A program made the position numbers and the translations under genes. A stretch of DNA of 64,000 nt from assembly GCF_004216755.1 (NCBI RefSeq), contig NZ_SGWZ01000007.1:1-64000 (forward strand). The letters run 5' to 3'. The notes beneath the pieces were generated by a model. That model had not been told where the DNA came from. It did no database searches and was given only the letters and a program-made list of their open reading frames with translations. Source of the stretch: Kerstersia gyiorum. Its GTDB lineage: Bacteria; Pseudomonadota; Gammaproteobacteria; Burkholderiales; Burkholderiaceae_B. Of the stretch, positions 7,833 through 17,100 are shown in pieces. The first letter of the stretch is position 1. Every line of letters starts with the position of its first letter.

Positions 7833-8759
7833 TCATTCCCTAGCGATGCTTTCCCGCCATTTTTCTAGTTGTGCCACGTCGGCCGTTACACCACCGCAGA
7901 CCACCACCAACACATTGCCGAAGCTGTCCAACACCTCATGTCGGTCATAGGCCACGGCCAGGCTTGCACCGCAGGCCGGTTCCACCAGCATTCGATGATC
8001 GTCCAGAAAGCGGGTGCAGGCGTTTAGCGCGGCCTCATCACTGACGACGACTGAATGGACAGGATGCTGCCCGGCCAAGGTGAATGCCTGCTCGCATACC
8101 TGCCTGGCGCCCAGTGACGTGGCGATACTGGTGATGGCGTCCAGTGCGATGCGCTCATTGGCCGCGATTGAGCGCGCCAACGCATCAGCACCGATTGTTT
8201 CCGCAGTGATGACGGGCACATCCGCCCAGCCATTGCGCTGCAAGCCTTCCACGATGCCGCAGAACAGCCCGCCGCCGCCTACCGATAACACAATGGCATC
8301 GGGCTTCACGCCTGCGCTTGCCACTTCATCCACCAAGCTGGCGTGACCTTGCCAGAGCAGCGCATCGTCGAACGGGTGCAAGAAGGCATCGTCCTCGCCC
8401 AGCATGGATTGCGCCAGCGCGTTGGCCTCGTGCCAGGCTGAGCCATGCACGATCAATTCCGCGCCTTGCGCACGGATCAACGCACGGGCGCGTTCGGTGG
8501 TGGTTTCCGGCACCACGACCACGACAGGGATAGCCAGCTTGCGACCTGCATAGGCCACGGCAATGCCAGCATTGCCGCCAGATGAAGAAATGAAACGGCG
8601 CTTGCCTTGGCGTGCATGGGCTTCACATGCCGCACCGATGCCACGGATCTTGAACGATCCGGGAGGCTGTAAGGCATCGAGTTTGAGCCAGATGTTGCGG
8701 CCAGAGATGTCACTCAGGCAGTCGGATTCAATCAGCGGGGTTTCGATATGCAGCGGCAT
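7833..8759 (-). CDS. PLP-dependent serine/threonine dehydratase-like enzyme
   Basis: A 308-residue fold-type II PLP enzyme. The Schiff-base lysine is Lys37 in PPGSFKIRG, the substrate loop is SSSGGNAGIA (about 58-67), the phosphate-binding glycine loop is SVGGGGL, and the C-terminal VVVCGGV contacts the PLP ring. Size and motifs fit catabolic L-serine/L-threonine dehydratases lacking the ACT regulatory domain, which release pyruvate or 2-oxobutyrate and ammonia. Related enzymes acting on 3-hydroxyaspartate cannot be excluded. Divergent from the LysR gene at 8862, which probably controls it. Confidence 0.82.
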   Translation of the reverse strand: MPLHIETPLIESDCLSDISGRNIWLKLDALQPPGSFKIRGIGAACEAHARQGKRRFISSSGGNAGIAVAYAGRKLAIPVVVVVPETTTERARALIRAQGAELIVHGSAWHEANALAQSMLGEDDAFLHPFDDALLWQGHASLVDEVASAGVKPDAIVLSVGGGGLFCGIVEGLQRNGWADVPVITAETIGADALARSIAANERIALDAITSIATSLGARQVCEQAFTLAGQHPVHSVVVSDEAALNACTRFLDDHRMLVEPACGASLAVAYDRHEVLDSFGNVLVVVCGGVTADVAQLEKWRESIARE

Positions 8760-8861
8760 GCGGGGTAAGCCTTAAAAGCAATAAACGGTAGTGCGTACAG
8801 AGAGTGTAGAAAAATAAATGTAATGCGATAATCCACATAAATTTCAAATAATCTTTGCGTC

Positions 8862-9818
8862 ATGAGCACAAATCTGAATGCCATGCTGATGGAGGAAATG
8901 GCGGTCTTCACCAAGGTAGTGGAGACTGGTAGTTTTTCCGAGGCGGCACGCCAGCTTGGCAGCACCCCATCGGCCACCAGCCGGGCGGTGGCGCGGCTGG
9001 AGAAAGCCCTGGGCACGCGCTTGCTGCAACGCACGACACGCAAGCTGCGCCTGAGCGAAAGCGGTCAAGAAGTGCATGCCATGTGCCTAGACATGGTGCA
9101 GGCCGCGCAGGCGGTGCTGGCCAGTTCCGGGCGTTTCGACGATGAGCCGCGTGGCCTGGTGCGCCTGAGCGTGCCCAAAGCGGTCGGACGTTTCGTCATT
9201 CATCCGCACATGCCAGATTTTCTGGCACGCTATCCCAAGGTAGATGTGCAGATCCGCCTGGATGATCGTCAGCTTGACCTGATCGACGAGCAGATCGACC
9301 TGGCAATTCGCATTACCGACCAACCGCCGCCGGGCATGATGGGGCGGCCGTTGTTGCCCATCGACCATATGCTGTGCGCGACGCCACGCTATCTGGAGGA
9401 ACATGGCACACCGCAACATCCGCACGAGCTGAAAGACCATAGCTGCATCTATCTGGGCGAGTCGCCGGGCGATGCCCGCTGGAAGTTCATGCGTGAAGGC
9501 AAGTCAGTCAGTGTGCAGGTGCGGGGACGCTACGCGGCGAACCACACCGGGGTGCGTCTCGATGCCGTGCTCAACCACATCGGCATCGGTAGCCTGCCAT
9601 ACTTCACGGCACGGCACGCATTGGCGCAAGGCTTGATCGTGCAAGTGTTGCCAGACTGGGTATTCAAGACGCACTACAGCGGCCAGGCCTGGCTGCTGTA
9701 CCCGCCCACGCGCCACCTGGAACCCAAATTGAAGGTGCTGATTGCGTTTTTGGCCGAACAACTGGCACGCGAGCCGAGGTTGACCATGCTGTATGAGACG
9801 CCGGAAGCAGAGGGCTGA
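8862..9818 (+). CDS. LysR-family transcriptional regulator (CrgA/DmlR-like)
   Basis: A 318-residue LysR protein. The N-terminal winged helix (about 10-70) contains FTKVVETGSFSEAARQLGSTPSATSRAVARLEKALGTR in order, and the C-terminal effector domain (about 95-300) has the PLLPIDHMLCATPRYLEEHG pattern of the CrgA/DmlR subgroup. Divergently transcribed from the dehydratase gene with a 102-bp AT-rich gap, the usual position for a LysR activator of that gene. Short palindrome ATTTcAAAT just upstream of the start could be part of the operator. Effector unknown. Confidence 0.87.
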   Translation: MSTNLNAMLMEEMAVFTKVVETGSFSEAARQLGSTPSATSRAVARLEKALGTRLLQRTTRKLRLSESGQEVHAMCLDMVQAAQAVLASSGRFDDEPRGLVRLSVPKAVGRFVIHPHMPDFLARYPKVDVQIRLDDRQLDLIDEQIDLAIRITDQPPPGMMGRPLLPIDHMLCATPRYLEEHGTPQHPHELKDHSCIYLGESPGDARWKFMREGKSVSVQVRGRYAANHTGVRLDAVLNHIGIGSLPYFTARHALAQGLIVQVLPDWVFKTHYSGQAWLLYPPTRHLEPKLKVLIAFLAEQLAREPRLTMLYETPEAEG

Positions 9819-9827
9819 AGATCCAGC

Positions 9828-9856
9828 TTGACGCTTTGTATAGGCTTCCCTACAAT
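9828..9856 (+). promoter_or_regulatory. Sigma-70-type promoter of the merR-type gene
   Basis: TTGACG (9828-9833), a 17-base spacer and TACAAT (9851-9856) make a near-consensus promoter. Transcription would begin inside the dyad at 9861-9882, so binding there by the MerR protein would be expected to repress its own gene. Confidence 0.6.
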
Positions 9857-9860
9857 TCAA

Positions 9861-9882
9861 TCTACACTAAACGTCAGGTTTA
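9861..9882. promoter_or_regulatory. Candidate MerR operator, copy 1
   Basis: A 22-base element containing ACACTAAACGTCAGGTTT. It matches the element at 10338-10359 in 20 of 22 positions and occurs in front of the two genes of the MerR/MFS module. The centre has imperfect dyad symmetry (AACGT core). Confidence 0.6.
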
Positions 9883-9890
9883 TATTCTGC

Positions 9891-10292
9891 ATGTCTGCAT
9901 CCAACGCCTTGTTGCAGATTGGCGAGCTTGCCCAGCGCGCGGGCGTCAGTCATCGCACCATCCACTATTACGAGCGGATCGGCCTGCTGCGTCCGGCCGA
10001 GCGCGAGGGCGTGGGCTACCGCTACTACGACGAGCAGGCGGTGCAGCGACTGGAGAAGATCGCTGCGTTGAAGAACCTGGGCTTGAGCCTGGATGAAATC
10101 GGCCAGGTCATCGAGTTGTACTTTGAAGACCCTAGCGGCATCAAAGGCAAGGAGCAGGTGTTGAAGTTGCTGGAAACCCAGTTGCAGGCTACTCGCAGCA
10201 AGCTGGGTGACTTGCGCAGTTTCGAGCGTGATCTGGAATCCAATATCGCCCGCATGAAGGGCTTGATCGAAGCGGCGCGCAAACAAGTCTGA
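9891..10292 (+). CDS. MerR-family transcriptional regulator
   Basis: A 133-residue MerR protein: helix-turn-helix IGELAQRAGVSHRTIHYYERIGLL (about residues 10-33 across its helices), wing RPAEREGVGYRYYDE and a long dimerisation coiled coil (about 85-130). It has no cysteine at all, so it is unlikely to be a metal or redox sensor and more likely senses an organic compound. ATG at 9891 begins the family consensus; the frame extends upstream only through the promoter. A terminator separates it from the MFS gene, and both genes carry near-identical operator elements, suggesting autoregulation plus control of the exporter. Confidence 0.87.
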   Translation: MSASNALLQIGELAQRAGVSHRTIHYYERIGLLRPAEREGVGYRYYDEQAVQRLEKIAALKNLGLSLDEIGQVIELYFEDPSGIKGKEQVLKLLETQLQATRSKLGDLRSFERDLESNIARMKGLIEAARKQV

Positions 10293-10303
10293 GCATTCGG
10301 AAG

Positions 10304-10329
10304 GGGCGGCTGTGTGTCGTCCTTTTTTT
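10304..10329 (+). terminator. Rho-independent terminator after the merR-type gene
   Basis: GGGCGGC-tgtgt-GTCGTCC forms a 7-bp stem (two G-U pairs in RNA) followed by seven T residues (10323-10329). It would end the merR transcript just before the MFS promoter. Confidence 0.7.
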
Positions 10330-10337
10330 ATCTTAAA

Positions 10338-10359
10338 TCTACACTTAACGTAAGGTTTA
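10338..10359. promoter_or_regulatory. Candidate MerR operator, copy 2
   Basis: Contains ACACTTAACGTAAGGTTT, the second copy of the 22-base element at 9861 (20 of 22 identical). It is more symmetric around AACGT than copy 1 and lies immediately before the MFS start codon. It also contains the only plausible ribosome site (AAGG), so binding could affect both transcription and translation. Confidence 0.6.
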
Positions 10360-10363
10360 TTTT

Positions 10364-11515
10364 GTGAGGCATCCAACGATCACCTTGCTGCTATTGATGA
10401 CCGGCGCTGTGCTGGTGGTTGGGCAGCTCTATGTCACGATCCCGCTGGCGGCTGATCTGGGGCAGCGCTGGCAGGTCTCGGCGGCGCAGGCCAGTTGGGC
10501 GGGCAGTGCCTTTGGCTTTGCCTATGCCGCTGGCTTTCTGCTGTTGGGGCGTTTGTCCGATCGCCTGGGCCGCCGCCGTGTGCTGCTGGCCGGGTTGCTG
10601 GCAACGGCTGCTGCCAGCGTACTGGTGGCCTGTGCCACGAGTTTCACCATGCTGCTGGGAACTCGCGCCGTGCAAGGCTTGCTGGCCGCAAGCTTTCCGC
10701 CGGCTGCGCTGGCCCTGGTGGCGGAAGCCTTGCCGCCCGCACGGCGGCCGCTGGGCATTTCGTTATTGAGTTTTGCTTTCCTGGCTTCCGCGCCATTGGC
10801 GCAGTTTCTTGCGGCGCAGTCCGCAGGCTTTGGTCTGCCCATCATGATGGCGGCGCTTGCGCTGGCGTATGTCCTCCTGGCAGCGGGTCTGTCGCAGACA
10901 CTGCCGCTGCCGTCACCCACCACATCGGAACCTGTCCTGACGCCGATGCAGTCAGCATCGCAAGCGTCGCCACCGGCATTGCTGGGCGTGTGGCTGGCCG
11001 CTACGACGGTGCTGTTTGGTTTCGTCACCTTTCACGCTGGGGCGCAAGCCATGGGCCTGGAGGCCGCTGCTCTGCAAGCCCTGCGTCTGGCAGGTCTGCC
11101 GCCTCTGCTGCTCAGTATTGCGGCGGCGGGACTGGTACGGCGCATTGGCACGCTGGCGACGGTACGCCTTGGTTTGATTCTGGCGGCGACAGGGTTGCTG
11201 GCAGGTTGGTCTGGTCAGTTTGGGGCGCTGATGGTGGCCAGCGTGCTGCTGTCTGCCGGTATTGCGCTGGCTGTGCCGGGTCTGATCGGCACGCTGGCAA
11301 GTCGGTCGAGCCCTGAGACTCGGGCGCGCGCCATGTCGCGCTACACCTTCGCGCTGTTCATGGGGGCGAGTGTCGCGCCGCCCATTGCCGCTGTGCTGGC
11401 CGCGCAAGGTTGGCCCGTTCTGCTGCTGGTTCCTGCTGCGGCGCTTATTGGCGCGGCTGTCATTGTCGGCGGCTGGCCGACAGCCCGAATCCCTCATCCA
11501 AAGGAGAACCGATGA
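10364..11515 (+). CDS. MFS drug/compound exporter
   Basis: A 383-residue inner-membrane transporter with about 12 predicted hydrophobic helices. The MFS signature between helices 2 and 3 is clear: GRLSDRLGRRRVLLAG. The helix-5 region is RAVQGLLAASFPPAALAL. It resembles arabinose-efflux/multidrug-type DHA1 proton antiporters. The GTG start at 10364 is 8 bases after AAGG; a later ATG (10397) would remove part of helix 1. Controlled by the upstream MerR protein as judged by the duplicated operator. The stop overlaps the RidA start (ATGA), so export and RidA are coupled. Confidence 0.83.
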   Translation: MRHPTITLLLLMTGAVLVVGQLYVTIPLAADLGQRWQVSAAQASWAGSAFGFAYAAGFLLLGRLSDRLGRRRVLLAGLLATAAASVLVACATSFTMLLGTRAVQGLLAASFPPAALALVAEALPPARRPLGISLLSFAFLASAPLAQFLAAQSAGFGLPIMMAALALAYVLLAAGLSQTLPLPSPTTSEPVLTPMQSASQASPPALLGVWLAATTVLFGFVTFHAGAQAMGLEAAALQALRLAGLPPLLLSIAAAGLVRRIGTLATVRLGLILAATGLLAGWSGQFGALMVASVLLSAGIALAVPGLIGTLASRSSPETRARAMSRYTFALFMGASVAPPIAAVLAAQGWPVLLLVPAAALIGAAVIVGGWPTARIPHPKENR

Positions 11516-12042
11516 ACCTCTTTCCACGCCGCGCCACCTTGGCGGCGCTGGGGCTGTTGGCTGCAAATGCCTTGGCCACTGCGCATGCCCAGACTCCCAA
11601 CCCCGACTCAGACAAGGAGACTTCCATGACGCATGCCCAAGCCATGCTTCGTCCGATCAACCCTGCCGGTGCCGTCATCCCCGGCATTTCCCAGGCAGTC
11701 GTCGTCGAACACGGCAGAACCATGTATCTGTCGGGCCATGTGCCGATGACAGCCGACGGGCAGGTGCTGCCGCCCGATCTGGAACAGCAGTTGGATCAGG
11801 TGTTCAGGAATCTGGATGCCACCCTGGCGGCCGCTGGCGCCTCATCGCGCAATTTGGCGCGCATCACGATCTATGTGCGTGATTTCCAGGCGGATCAACT
11901 GCCCGTGATTCGACGCGCGCGCGATCGTTTCATCGACCCCGAGCACCCACCCGCCAGCGCCTTGATTGGCGTTGCGGAACTGTTCCACCCCGATGTCCGG
12001 GTGGAGGTGGATGCTGTGGCCATCCTGCCTCCGGATGCCTGA
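11512..12042 (+). CDS. Exported RidA/YjgF-family protein
   Basis: A 176-residue protein: an N-terminal export signal with a twin arginine (PRRATLAALGLLAANALATAHA cleavage region, about 1-26) and a RidA domain (about 45-175) with VVEHGRTMYLSGHVP, VFRNLDATLAAAGAS, IYVRDF and PPASALIGVAEL. Cytoplasmic RidA deaminates reactive enamines/imines; an exported copy is unusual. The twin-arginine pattern is suggestive of Tat but not decisive. Start 11512 overlaps the MFS stop and has AAGGAGAACC upstream. An internal ATG at the start of the RidA domain could make a cytoplasmic form. Confidence 0.82.
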   Translation: MNLFPRRATLAALGLLAANALATAHAQTPNPDSDKETSMTHAQAMLRPINPAGAVIPGISQAVVVEHGRTMYLSGHVPMTADGQVLPPDLEQQLDQVFRNLDATLAAAGASSRNLARITIYVRDFQADQLPVIRRARDRFIDPEHPPASALIGVAELFHPDVRVEVDAVAILPPDA

Positions 12043-12077
12043 ACCCCATTGTCTTGTTGATGCAAAGGAATTCCATC

Positions 12078-12737
12078 ATGACCCGAACCTTATCCACGGC
12101 TGTCGCCGCCGCATTATCCATCGCCTTTCTTGCCGGTGCCGTGGCATCTGCGCAATCCACCTCATCCACTCAGGAGACCATTCCCATGACTGAATCCCCA
12201 ACCGCAACCCGATTCGTGCCTGCCACGCATCGCCAGGTCAAGCAGCGCAGTGTCGAGGTCGATGGCGAAGCCGCCACCCTGACTCGCTATGAACGCCAGG
12301 ACGGACGCAATGCAGGCCTGGAAGGAGAACATTTCAGCACGGTGGTGGCGGCAGACGGCACGCTCAAGGGCTTTGCCAATATGTCTCTGGATCTGGTGGG
12401 CAAGCCGCTGCCATCACGCGAACGCAGTGAGCAGATCGCTCGGGCGTTCCTGCAGGAGACTGCGCCCGATCTGTTGCCACGCATGAAAATCAGTTGGATC
12501 GACCCGCATGATGAGCCGATTCGCGTGCAGCGCAACGGCAAAGAGGAAACCGTCACGCTGACCGGCATGAAGGTCAAGGCCCGCAACCTGGCAGATGGCC
12601 GCTGGTTCTGGGTGATTGTCGGTGCTGACGAGAAGCCGATGGTGTTCGAGCGCGATATCGTGTGGATCACGTTCCCCGGCCATCGCAAGACCGAGAAGTG
12701 GCTGCACGATAGCTGGCTCAAGGCGCAAGCTCAGTAA
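12078..12737 (+). CDS. Exported protein of unknown function
   Basis: A 219-residue protein with a typical signal peptide (MTRTLSTAVAAALSIAFLAG to about residue 26, ending ASA) and a hydrophilic mature part. No domain is recognised. The mature region alternates beta-like segments, with YERQDG, GLEGEHFSTVVAADGTLKGF and ARNLADGRWFWVIVGADEK, and has no cysteine. It follows the exported RidA by 35 bases with its own ribosome site (AAAGGAA), so it likely belongs to the same operon and works in the periplasm with it. ATG at 12078 is chosen because it begins the signal peptide. Confidence 0.75.
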   Translation: MTRTLSTAVAAALSIAFLAGAVASAQSTSSTQETIPMTESPTATRFVPATHRQVKQRSVEVDGEAATLTRYERQDGRNAGLEGEHFSTVVAADGTLKGFANMSLDLVGKPLPSRERSEQIARAFLQETAPDLLPRMKISWIDPHDEPIRVQRNGKEETVTLTGMKVKARNLADGRWFWVIVGADEKPMVFERDIVWITFPGHRKTEKWLHDSWLKAQAQ

Positions 12738-12789
12738 TTTGTAGCGCTTTTGAAAGACGACCACGTGCCAGGTCAGGGTGGATGGCTTT

Positions 12790-12824
12790 GAAACTGCCGC
12801 AAGCACATCGCTTATGGCAGTTTC
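12790..12824. terminator. Hairpin downstream of the exported-protein gene
   Basis: GAAACTGCC and GGCAGTTTC are perfect 9-base arms enclosing an inner AAGC/GCTT pair. It lies in the 290-bp region between convergent genes. No T-run follows, so function as a bidirectional terminator is tentative. The rest of 12738-13027 shows nothing supportable. Confidence 0.45.
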
Positions 12825-13027
12825 GTGATGCGCACAATTGGCGAAGAGCATTTATCAACGGATAGCGGTGACTGCAAGTTCTCCAGCTTTAACCAGGCAC
12901 GACGACCAGAGCGCTGGCCGAGGGCTTGAGATTTAATGCTGAGAGTGTGAATGTGCAACGTCATGAGCCGTTGTGGCCGGAAAACGCCATAGCGCGGATG
13001 TTCTTGCAAGGCCGCGATAGCGGCTGG

Positions 13028-13321
13028 TCACTCACCGAACTCTTTTTCACTGCGCTTAGCATCGGGAAGCTGCGCATCCAGTGACGCCCGGTACCTGACG
13101 CAGCCGCGCATGAATTGCGGCCAGTCGGGAACAACAGGCTGCGGCTCGACTTGCTCAGGCAGCAGCGCCCACAGATGCGGGTGATACCAGCACAGGTCGT
13201 GGCCGGAACAATCGCGATGGGCGCGGATGCCAGCACGCAGTTTTCTTACTTCAGCGATCAGTTGCGCTTGGGTCATGTCGCTCAGATCTAGATCGACTGC
13301 AGAATCATCCGTTGCGCTCAT
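13028..13321 (-). CDS. Small Cys/His-containing protein of unknown function
   Basis: A 97-residue soluble protein. A short helical part (LSDMTQAQLIAEVRKLRAGI) precedes a compact motif C-S-G-H-D-L-C-W-Y-H-P (about residues 36-46), whose two Cys and two His could bind a metal, and a second Cys occurs in FMRGCVRYR. No known domain was recognised. Its ATG overlaps the stop of the racemase gene (ATGA at 13318-13321), so the two are translationally coupled and probably linked in function. Confidence 0.75.
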   Translation of the reverse strand: MSATDDSAVDLDLSDMTQAQLIAEVRKLRAGIRAHRDCSGHDLCWYHPHLWALLPEQVEPQPVVPDWPQFMRGCVRYRASLDAQLPDAKRSEKEFGE

Positions 13322-14019
13322 GGCATTGAATCCAAAGCCCAATTAGCCGCATGGGTGGCATGCAGCGCTGTGGTGTCGAACAGTTGCACGCGCACGTGCT
13401 GCGGCTCGATCAGCAGGGAGATTTCGGTGCAGCCCAGGATGATGCCTTGCGCGCCTTGCTGCATCAGCCGCTCAATCACTTCTAAATAGGCTTGGCGCGA
13501 TGCATCTCGGACTTGGCCTTGGCACAGCTCGTCATAGATCACGCGGTGCACGGTGGCGCGGTCGGCCTCGTCGGGCACCAGCACGTGCAGGCCATGTTGA
13601 TCCAGCAGCCGGGCGCGGTAGAACTCCTGCTCCATCGTGAAACGGGTGCCGAGCAGCCCGACGCGCTCCAGCCCCGCGGCGCGGATGGCACTAGCGGTGG
13701 GGTCGGCAATGTGCAGCAGCGGGATACGCGTGGCGGCCTCGATCTGCGCGGCCACCTTGTGCATGGTGTTGGTGCACAGCACCAGCGCCTCGGCACCGGC
13801 GTCTTCCAGCCGCTGCGCGGCCTCGGCCAGCATCGCGCCAGCAGCATCCCACTGGCCAGCGTGCTGCAACTGCTCGATCTCATGGAAGTCCACGCTCCAA
13901 AGCACGATGCGCGCCGAATGCAGCCCGCCCATGCGCTGCTGGATGGTCTGGTTGATGTGCCGATAGTAGGGGACGGTGGATTCCCAGCTCATCCCGCCGA
14001 TCAGGCCTAGTGTCTTCAT
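13318..14019 (-). CDS. Aspartate/glutamate racemase-family enzyme
   Basis: A 233-residue cofactor-independent racemase of the RacD/YgeA type. The two catalytic cysteines are present: Cys82 in LVLCTNTMHK and Cys197 in IILGCTEISLL; MKTLGLIGGMSWEST is the family's N-terminal signature. It should interconvert D- and L-aspartate or glutamate in the cytoplasm. The start at 14019 is preceded by AAGGAACC; the frame continues upstream to 14070 without family similarity. Its partner is the small CHC protein encoded directly after it. Confidence 0.87.
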   Translation of the reverse strand: MKTLGLIGGMSWESTVPYYRHINQTIQQRMGGLHSARIVLWSVDFHEIEQLQHAGQWDAAGAMLAEAAQRLEDAGAEALVLCTNTMHKVAAQIEAATRIPLLHIADPTASAIRAAGLERVGLLGTRFTMEQEFYRARLLDQHGLHVLVPDEADRATVHRVIYDELCQGQVRDASRQAYLEVIERLMQQGAQGIILGCTEISLLIEPQHVRVQLFDTTALHATHAANWALDSMP

Positions 14020-14157
14020 ATGGTTCCTTGCGAACGGTCTTGAATTGACGGAAGCGGTGTTGACCATCAACTACCCCTTCCATTGCTTAGCAATGGTAGT
14101 CCCGCTTGCCTGCGAGAATTGCTTTCGATATGTGGTCACGGATGACTCGTCGTATGT

Positions 14158-17100
14158 TCAGGCCGATGCGGCATCGGCAGCCTCTCTGTCTTCGGCCGTC
14201 ACCGAGGTCATCTTTGCCAGTCGCGGTGCGCACCACTGACGCAGGTCGTCCATCAACGAATAGACCACTGGCACGAACACCAGGCTGAGCAGTGTTGACG
14301 TAACCAGTCCGCCAATCACGGCAATGGCCATCGGTGCACGAAATCCCGCGTCGGCACCGCTGGCGAACACGGCGGGCACCATGCCTGCGGCCATCGCGAT
14401 GGTGGTCATGACGATCGGCCGGGCGCGTTCGGCACCTGATTGCAGCAGTGCCTGCGCACGCGGCATGCCGTGGCGGCGCTTGTCGATCACGAAGTCCACC
14501 AGCAGGATCGAGTTCTTGGTGACGATACCCATCAGCATCAGAATACCGATCACCGCCGGCAGGTCGAGCGCTGCGCCGTACAGCAGCAGTCCGCCGATTG
14601 CACCGCCGAGCGACAGCGGCAGCGCAGTGAGGATCGTGATTGGCTGCAGGAAGTCACGGAACAGCAGCACCAGCACCGCGAACACCATCAGCACGCCAAA
14701 ACCCATGGCGATGCTGAATTTGTCGAACATTTCGGCCATGTACTCGGCATCACCGTACTCGACCTCACGGACGCCGTCGGGAAGTTCGCGCAGCGCTGGC
14801 AAGGCGTTGATGGCGGCCAGTGCCTCACCCAGTGTGGTGCCTGCCATCAGGTCGGCGTCCACCGAGACGCGGCGCTGGCGGTCAAAGCGCTCGATGCGCG
14901 ATGGTCCGTCGGCAAAGCGCAGATCGGCGACCGCATGCAGCGGCACGGTACTCCCGTCATCCGCTGCTACACGTAGGCGGCGCAGGGTGTCGAGATCGTC
15001 GCGCGCAGATTCGGCCAGTGCTACGCGCACCGGCACCTGCCGGTCGGCGAAGTTGAAACGGGCCGAATTGGCATCGAGATCGCCCACGGTAGCAATGCGC
15101 AGTGTGTCGCCAATGGCCAGCGGCGGGATGTTGGCGCGCGCGGCTTCGTCCATACGCGGCTCGATTCGCAGTTCTGGGCGCAGCAGCGGCTCGTTGACCT
15201 GCACGTTGGCAATGCCGGGGACTCCTTGCATCTGGCGACGCAGCGCGTGAGCGGCTTCTGTTAGCGTGTCGGGGGCCTCGCCGACGAGAATTACCGAGAT
15301 TTCGCGCGCGGCGGTTTCACCGCGCACGGCCAATCGCAGGTCGGCAACGTTCGCCAGTTCACGACGCAAGGCCTGCTCGAAGGCTTTTTGATCCAGCTTG
15401 CGCTCACGCGGTGACACCAGCTTGATCAGCAACGATCCTTGCGCCACGTCGTCACCGCCAGCGGTGGCGAAGATCGCGGCCACTTCAGCACGTTGTGCGA
15501 TGGTGTCAGCCAGCGCTTGCAGACGGACATCGGTTTCGGCCAGTGGCGTGCCTGGCGGCAATGTCACGTCCAGTTGCACCAGGCTGCGGTCATTGACCGG
15601 CAGGAATCCTGTCGGCAGGAGTGGTACCAACGCCAGCGAGATCGTCAGGAACGCGGCACCGGCCAGCACCGTCGTACGGCGGTGCTGCAACGCCCAGTCC
15701 AATAGGCGCAAATAGCGCTTCATCAAGCCACCGGCGGATTGTGTGGGATGGTCTGTGTGTTCGGCCTTGGGCTTGAGCAGGTACGCTGCCAGCAGCGGTG
15801 TGCCCAACCGAGCCACCAGCATTGAGGCCAGCACCGCGACAGAGACTGTGACGCCAAACTGGCTGAAGTACTGGCCGATGGTGCCGCCGATGAAGCTGAC
15901 AGGGAGGAAAACGGCCACGATAGTCGCGGTGATCGCGATCACCGCGAAACCAATGGAGTCAGCACCGTCGATGGCGGCCTGGAACGGGCGCTTGCCCCTG
16001 TCCAGGTGACGCTCGATGTTCTCGATCTCGACGATGGCATCGTCCACCAGAATGCCGATCACCAGTGTCAGCCCCAGCAAGGTGATGCTGTTCAAGGTGT
16101 AGCCCAGCCAGGCCATGACCACGAAGGTCGGCAGGATCGACAGCGGCAAGGCGATAGCGGCGACCAACGTGGCACGCCAACTGCGTAGGAACAGGAGCAC
16201 CACCAGCACGGTCAGCAGCGCGCCTTCGATCAGCGTGGTCATCGCAGCGCGATAGCTGGATCGGGTGTAGTCCACGGTGTTGGAGACTTGCTCGATACGC
16301 ACATCGGGGTGTGTGCGTTGCAACGTACTGATCGCTGCTTCCACGCCTGCTGCGACGACGGTGTCACTGGAGCCTCGTGTGCGGAACACCGCAAAACCTA
16401 CCACTTCCTCGCCATCGAGTCGGGCACGGGTGCGCGGCTCGGCACCGCCGTCAGTGACCTTTGCCAAATCCGACAGTCGCGCCCAACGTCCATCCGGCAA
16501 TGCAATCGGGCGGTCGGCCAGGGTTTCCACACTGGTGGCGCTGCCCAGGGCACGGATAGCCCGCTCGCGCCCATCGAGCGTGGCGCGACCACCAGGCACG
16601 TCAATGTTGGACTGTGCCAGTTGCGTATTGACCTGTCCTGCCGTGATGCCAAGCGCTTCCAGTCGCTCGGGCAGCAACGCGACGCGCACCTCTCGTCCGA
16701 TGCCTCCCAGACGTTGAACTTGCTGTACACCGGGGGCTGCCAACAAGGCGCGGCTGACCGTATCGTCAATGAACCACGACAACTCCGGCAGGCTTTTGGC
16801 CGGGGCACGTACCGCGTAATGGAACAACGCACCGCCTTCGACATCCACCCGTGCGATTACTGGCTCCAGGATACCTTGAGGCAAGTTGGAGCGGATCTGT
16901 GTCACAGCATCGCGCACGTCGTTGGTTGCGCGATCTGGGTTGATGCCGAGCTGGAATTCCACCGTGGTCTGCGACAACCCATCGCTCATCGTCGAACTCA
17001 GGTGACGAATGCCCGCCAACCCGGCCACGGCAGCCTCCACCCGACGCGTGACGGCGTTTTCCAGTTCGCTTGGCGCTGCGCCGGGCTGGGCGATGGAGAC

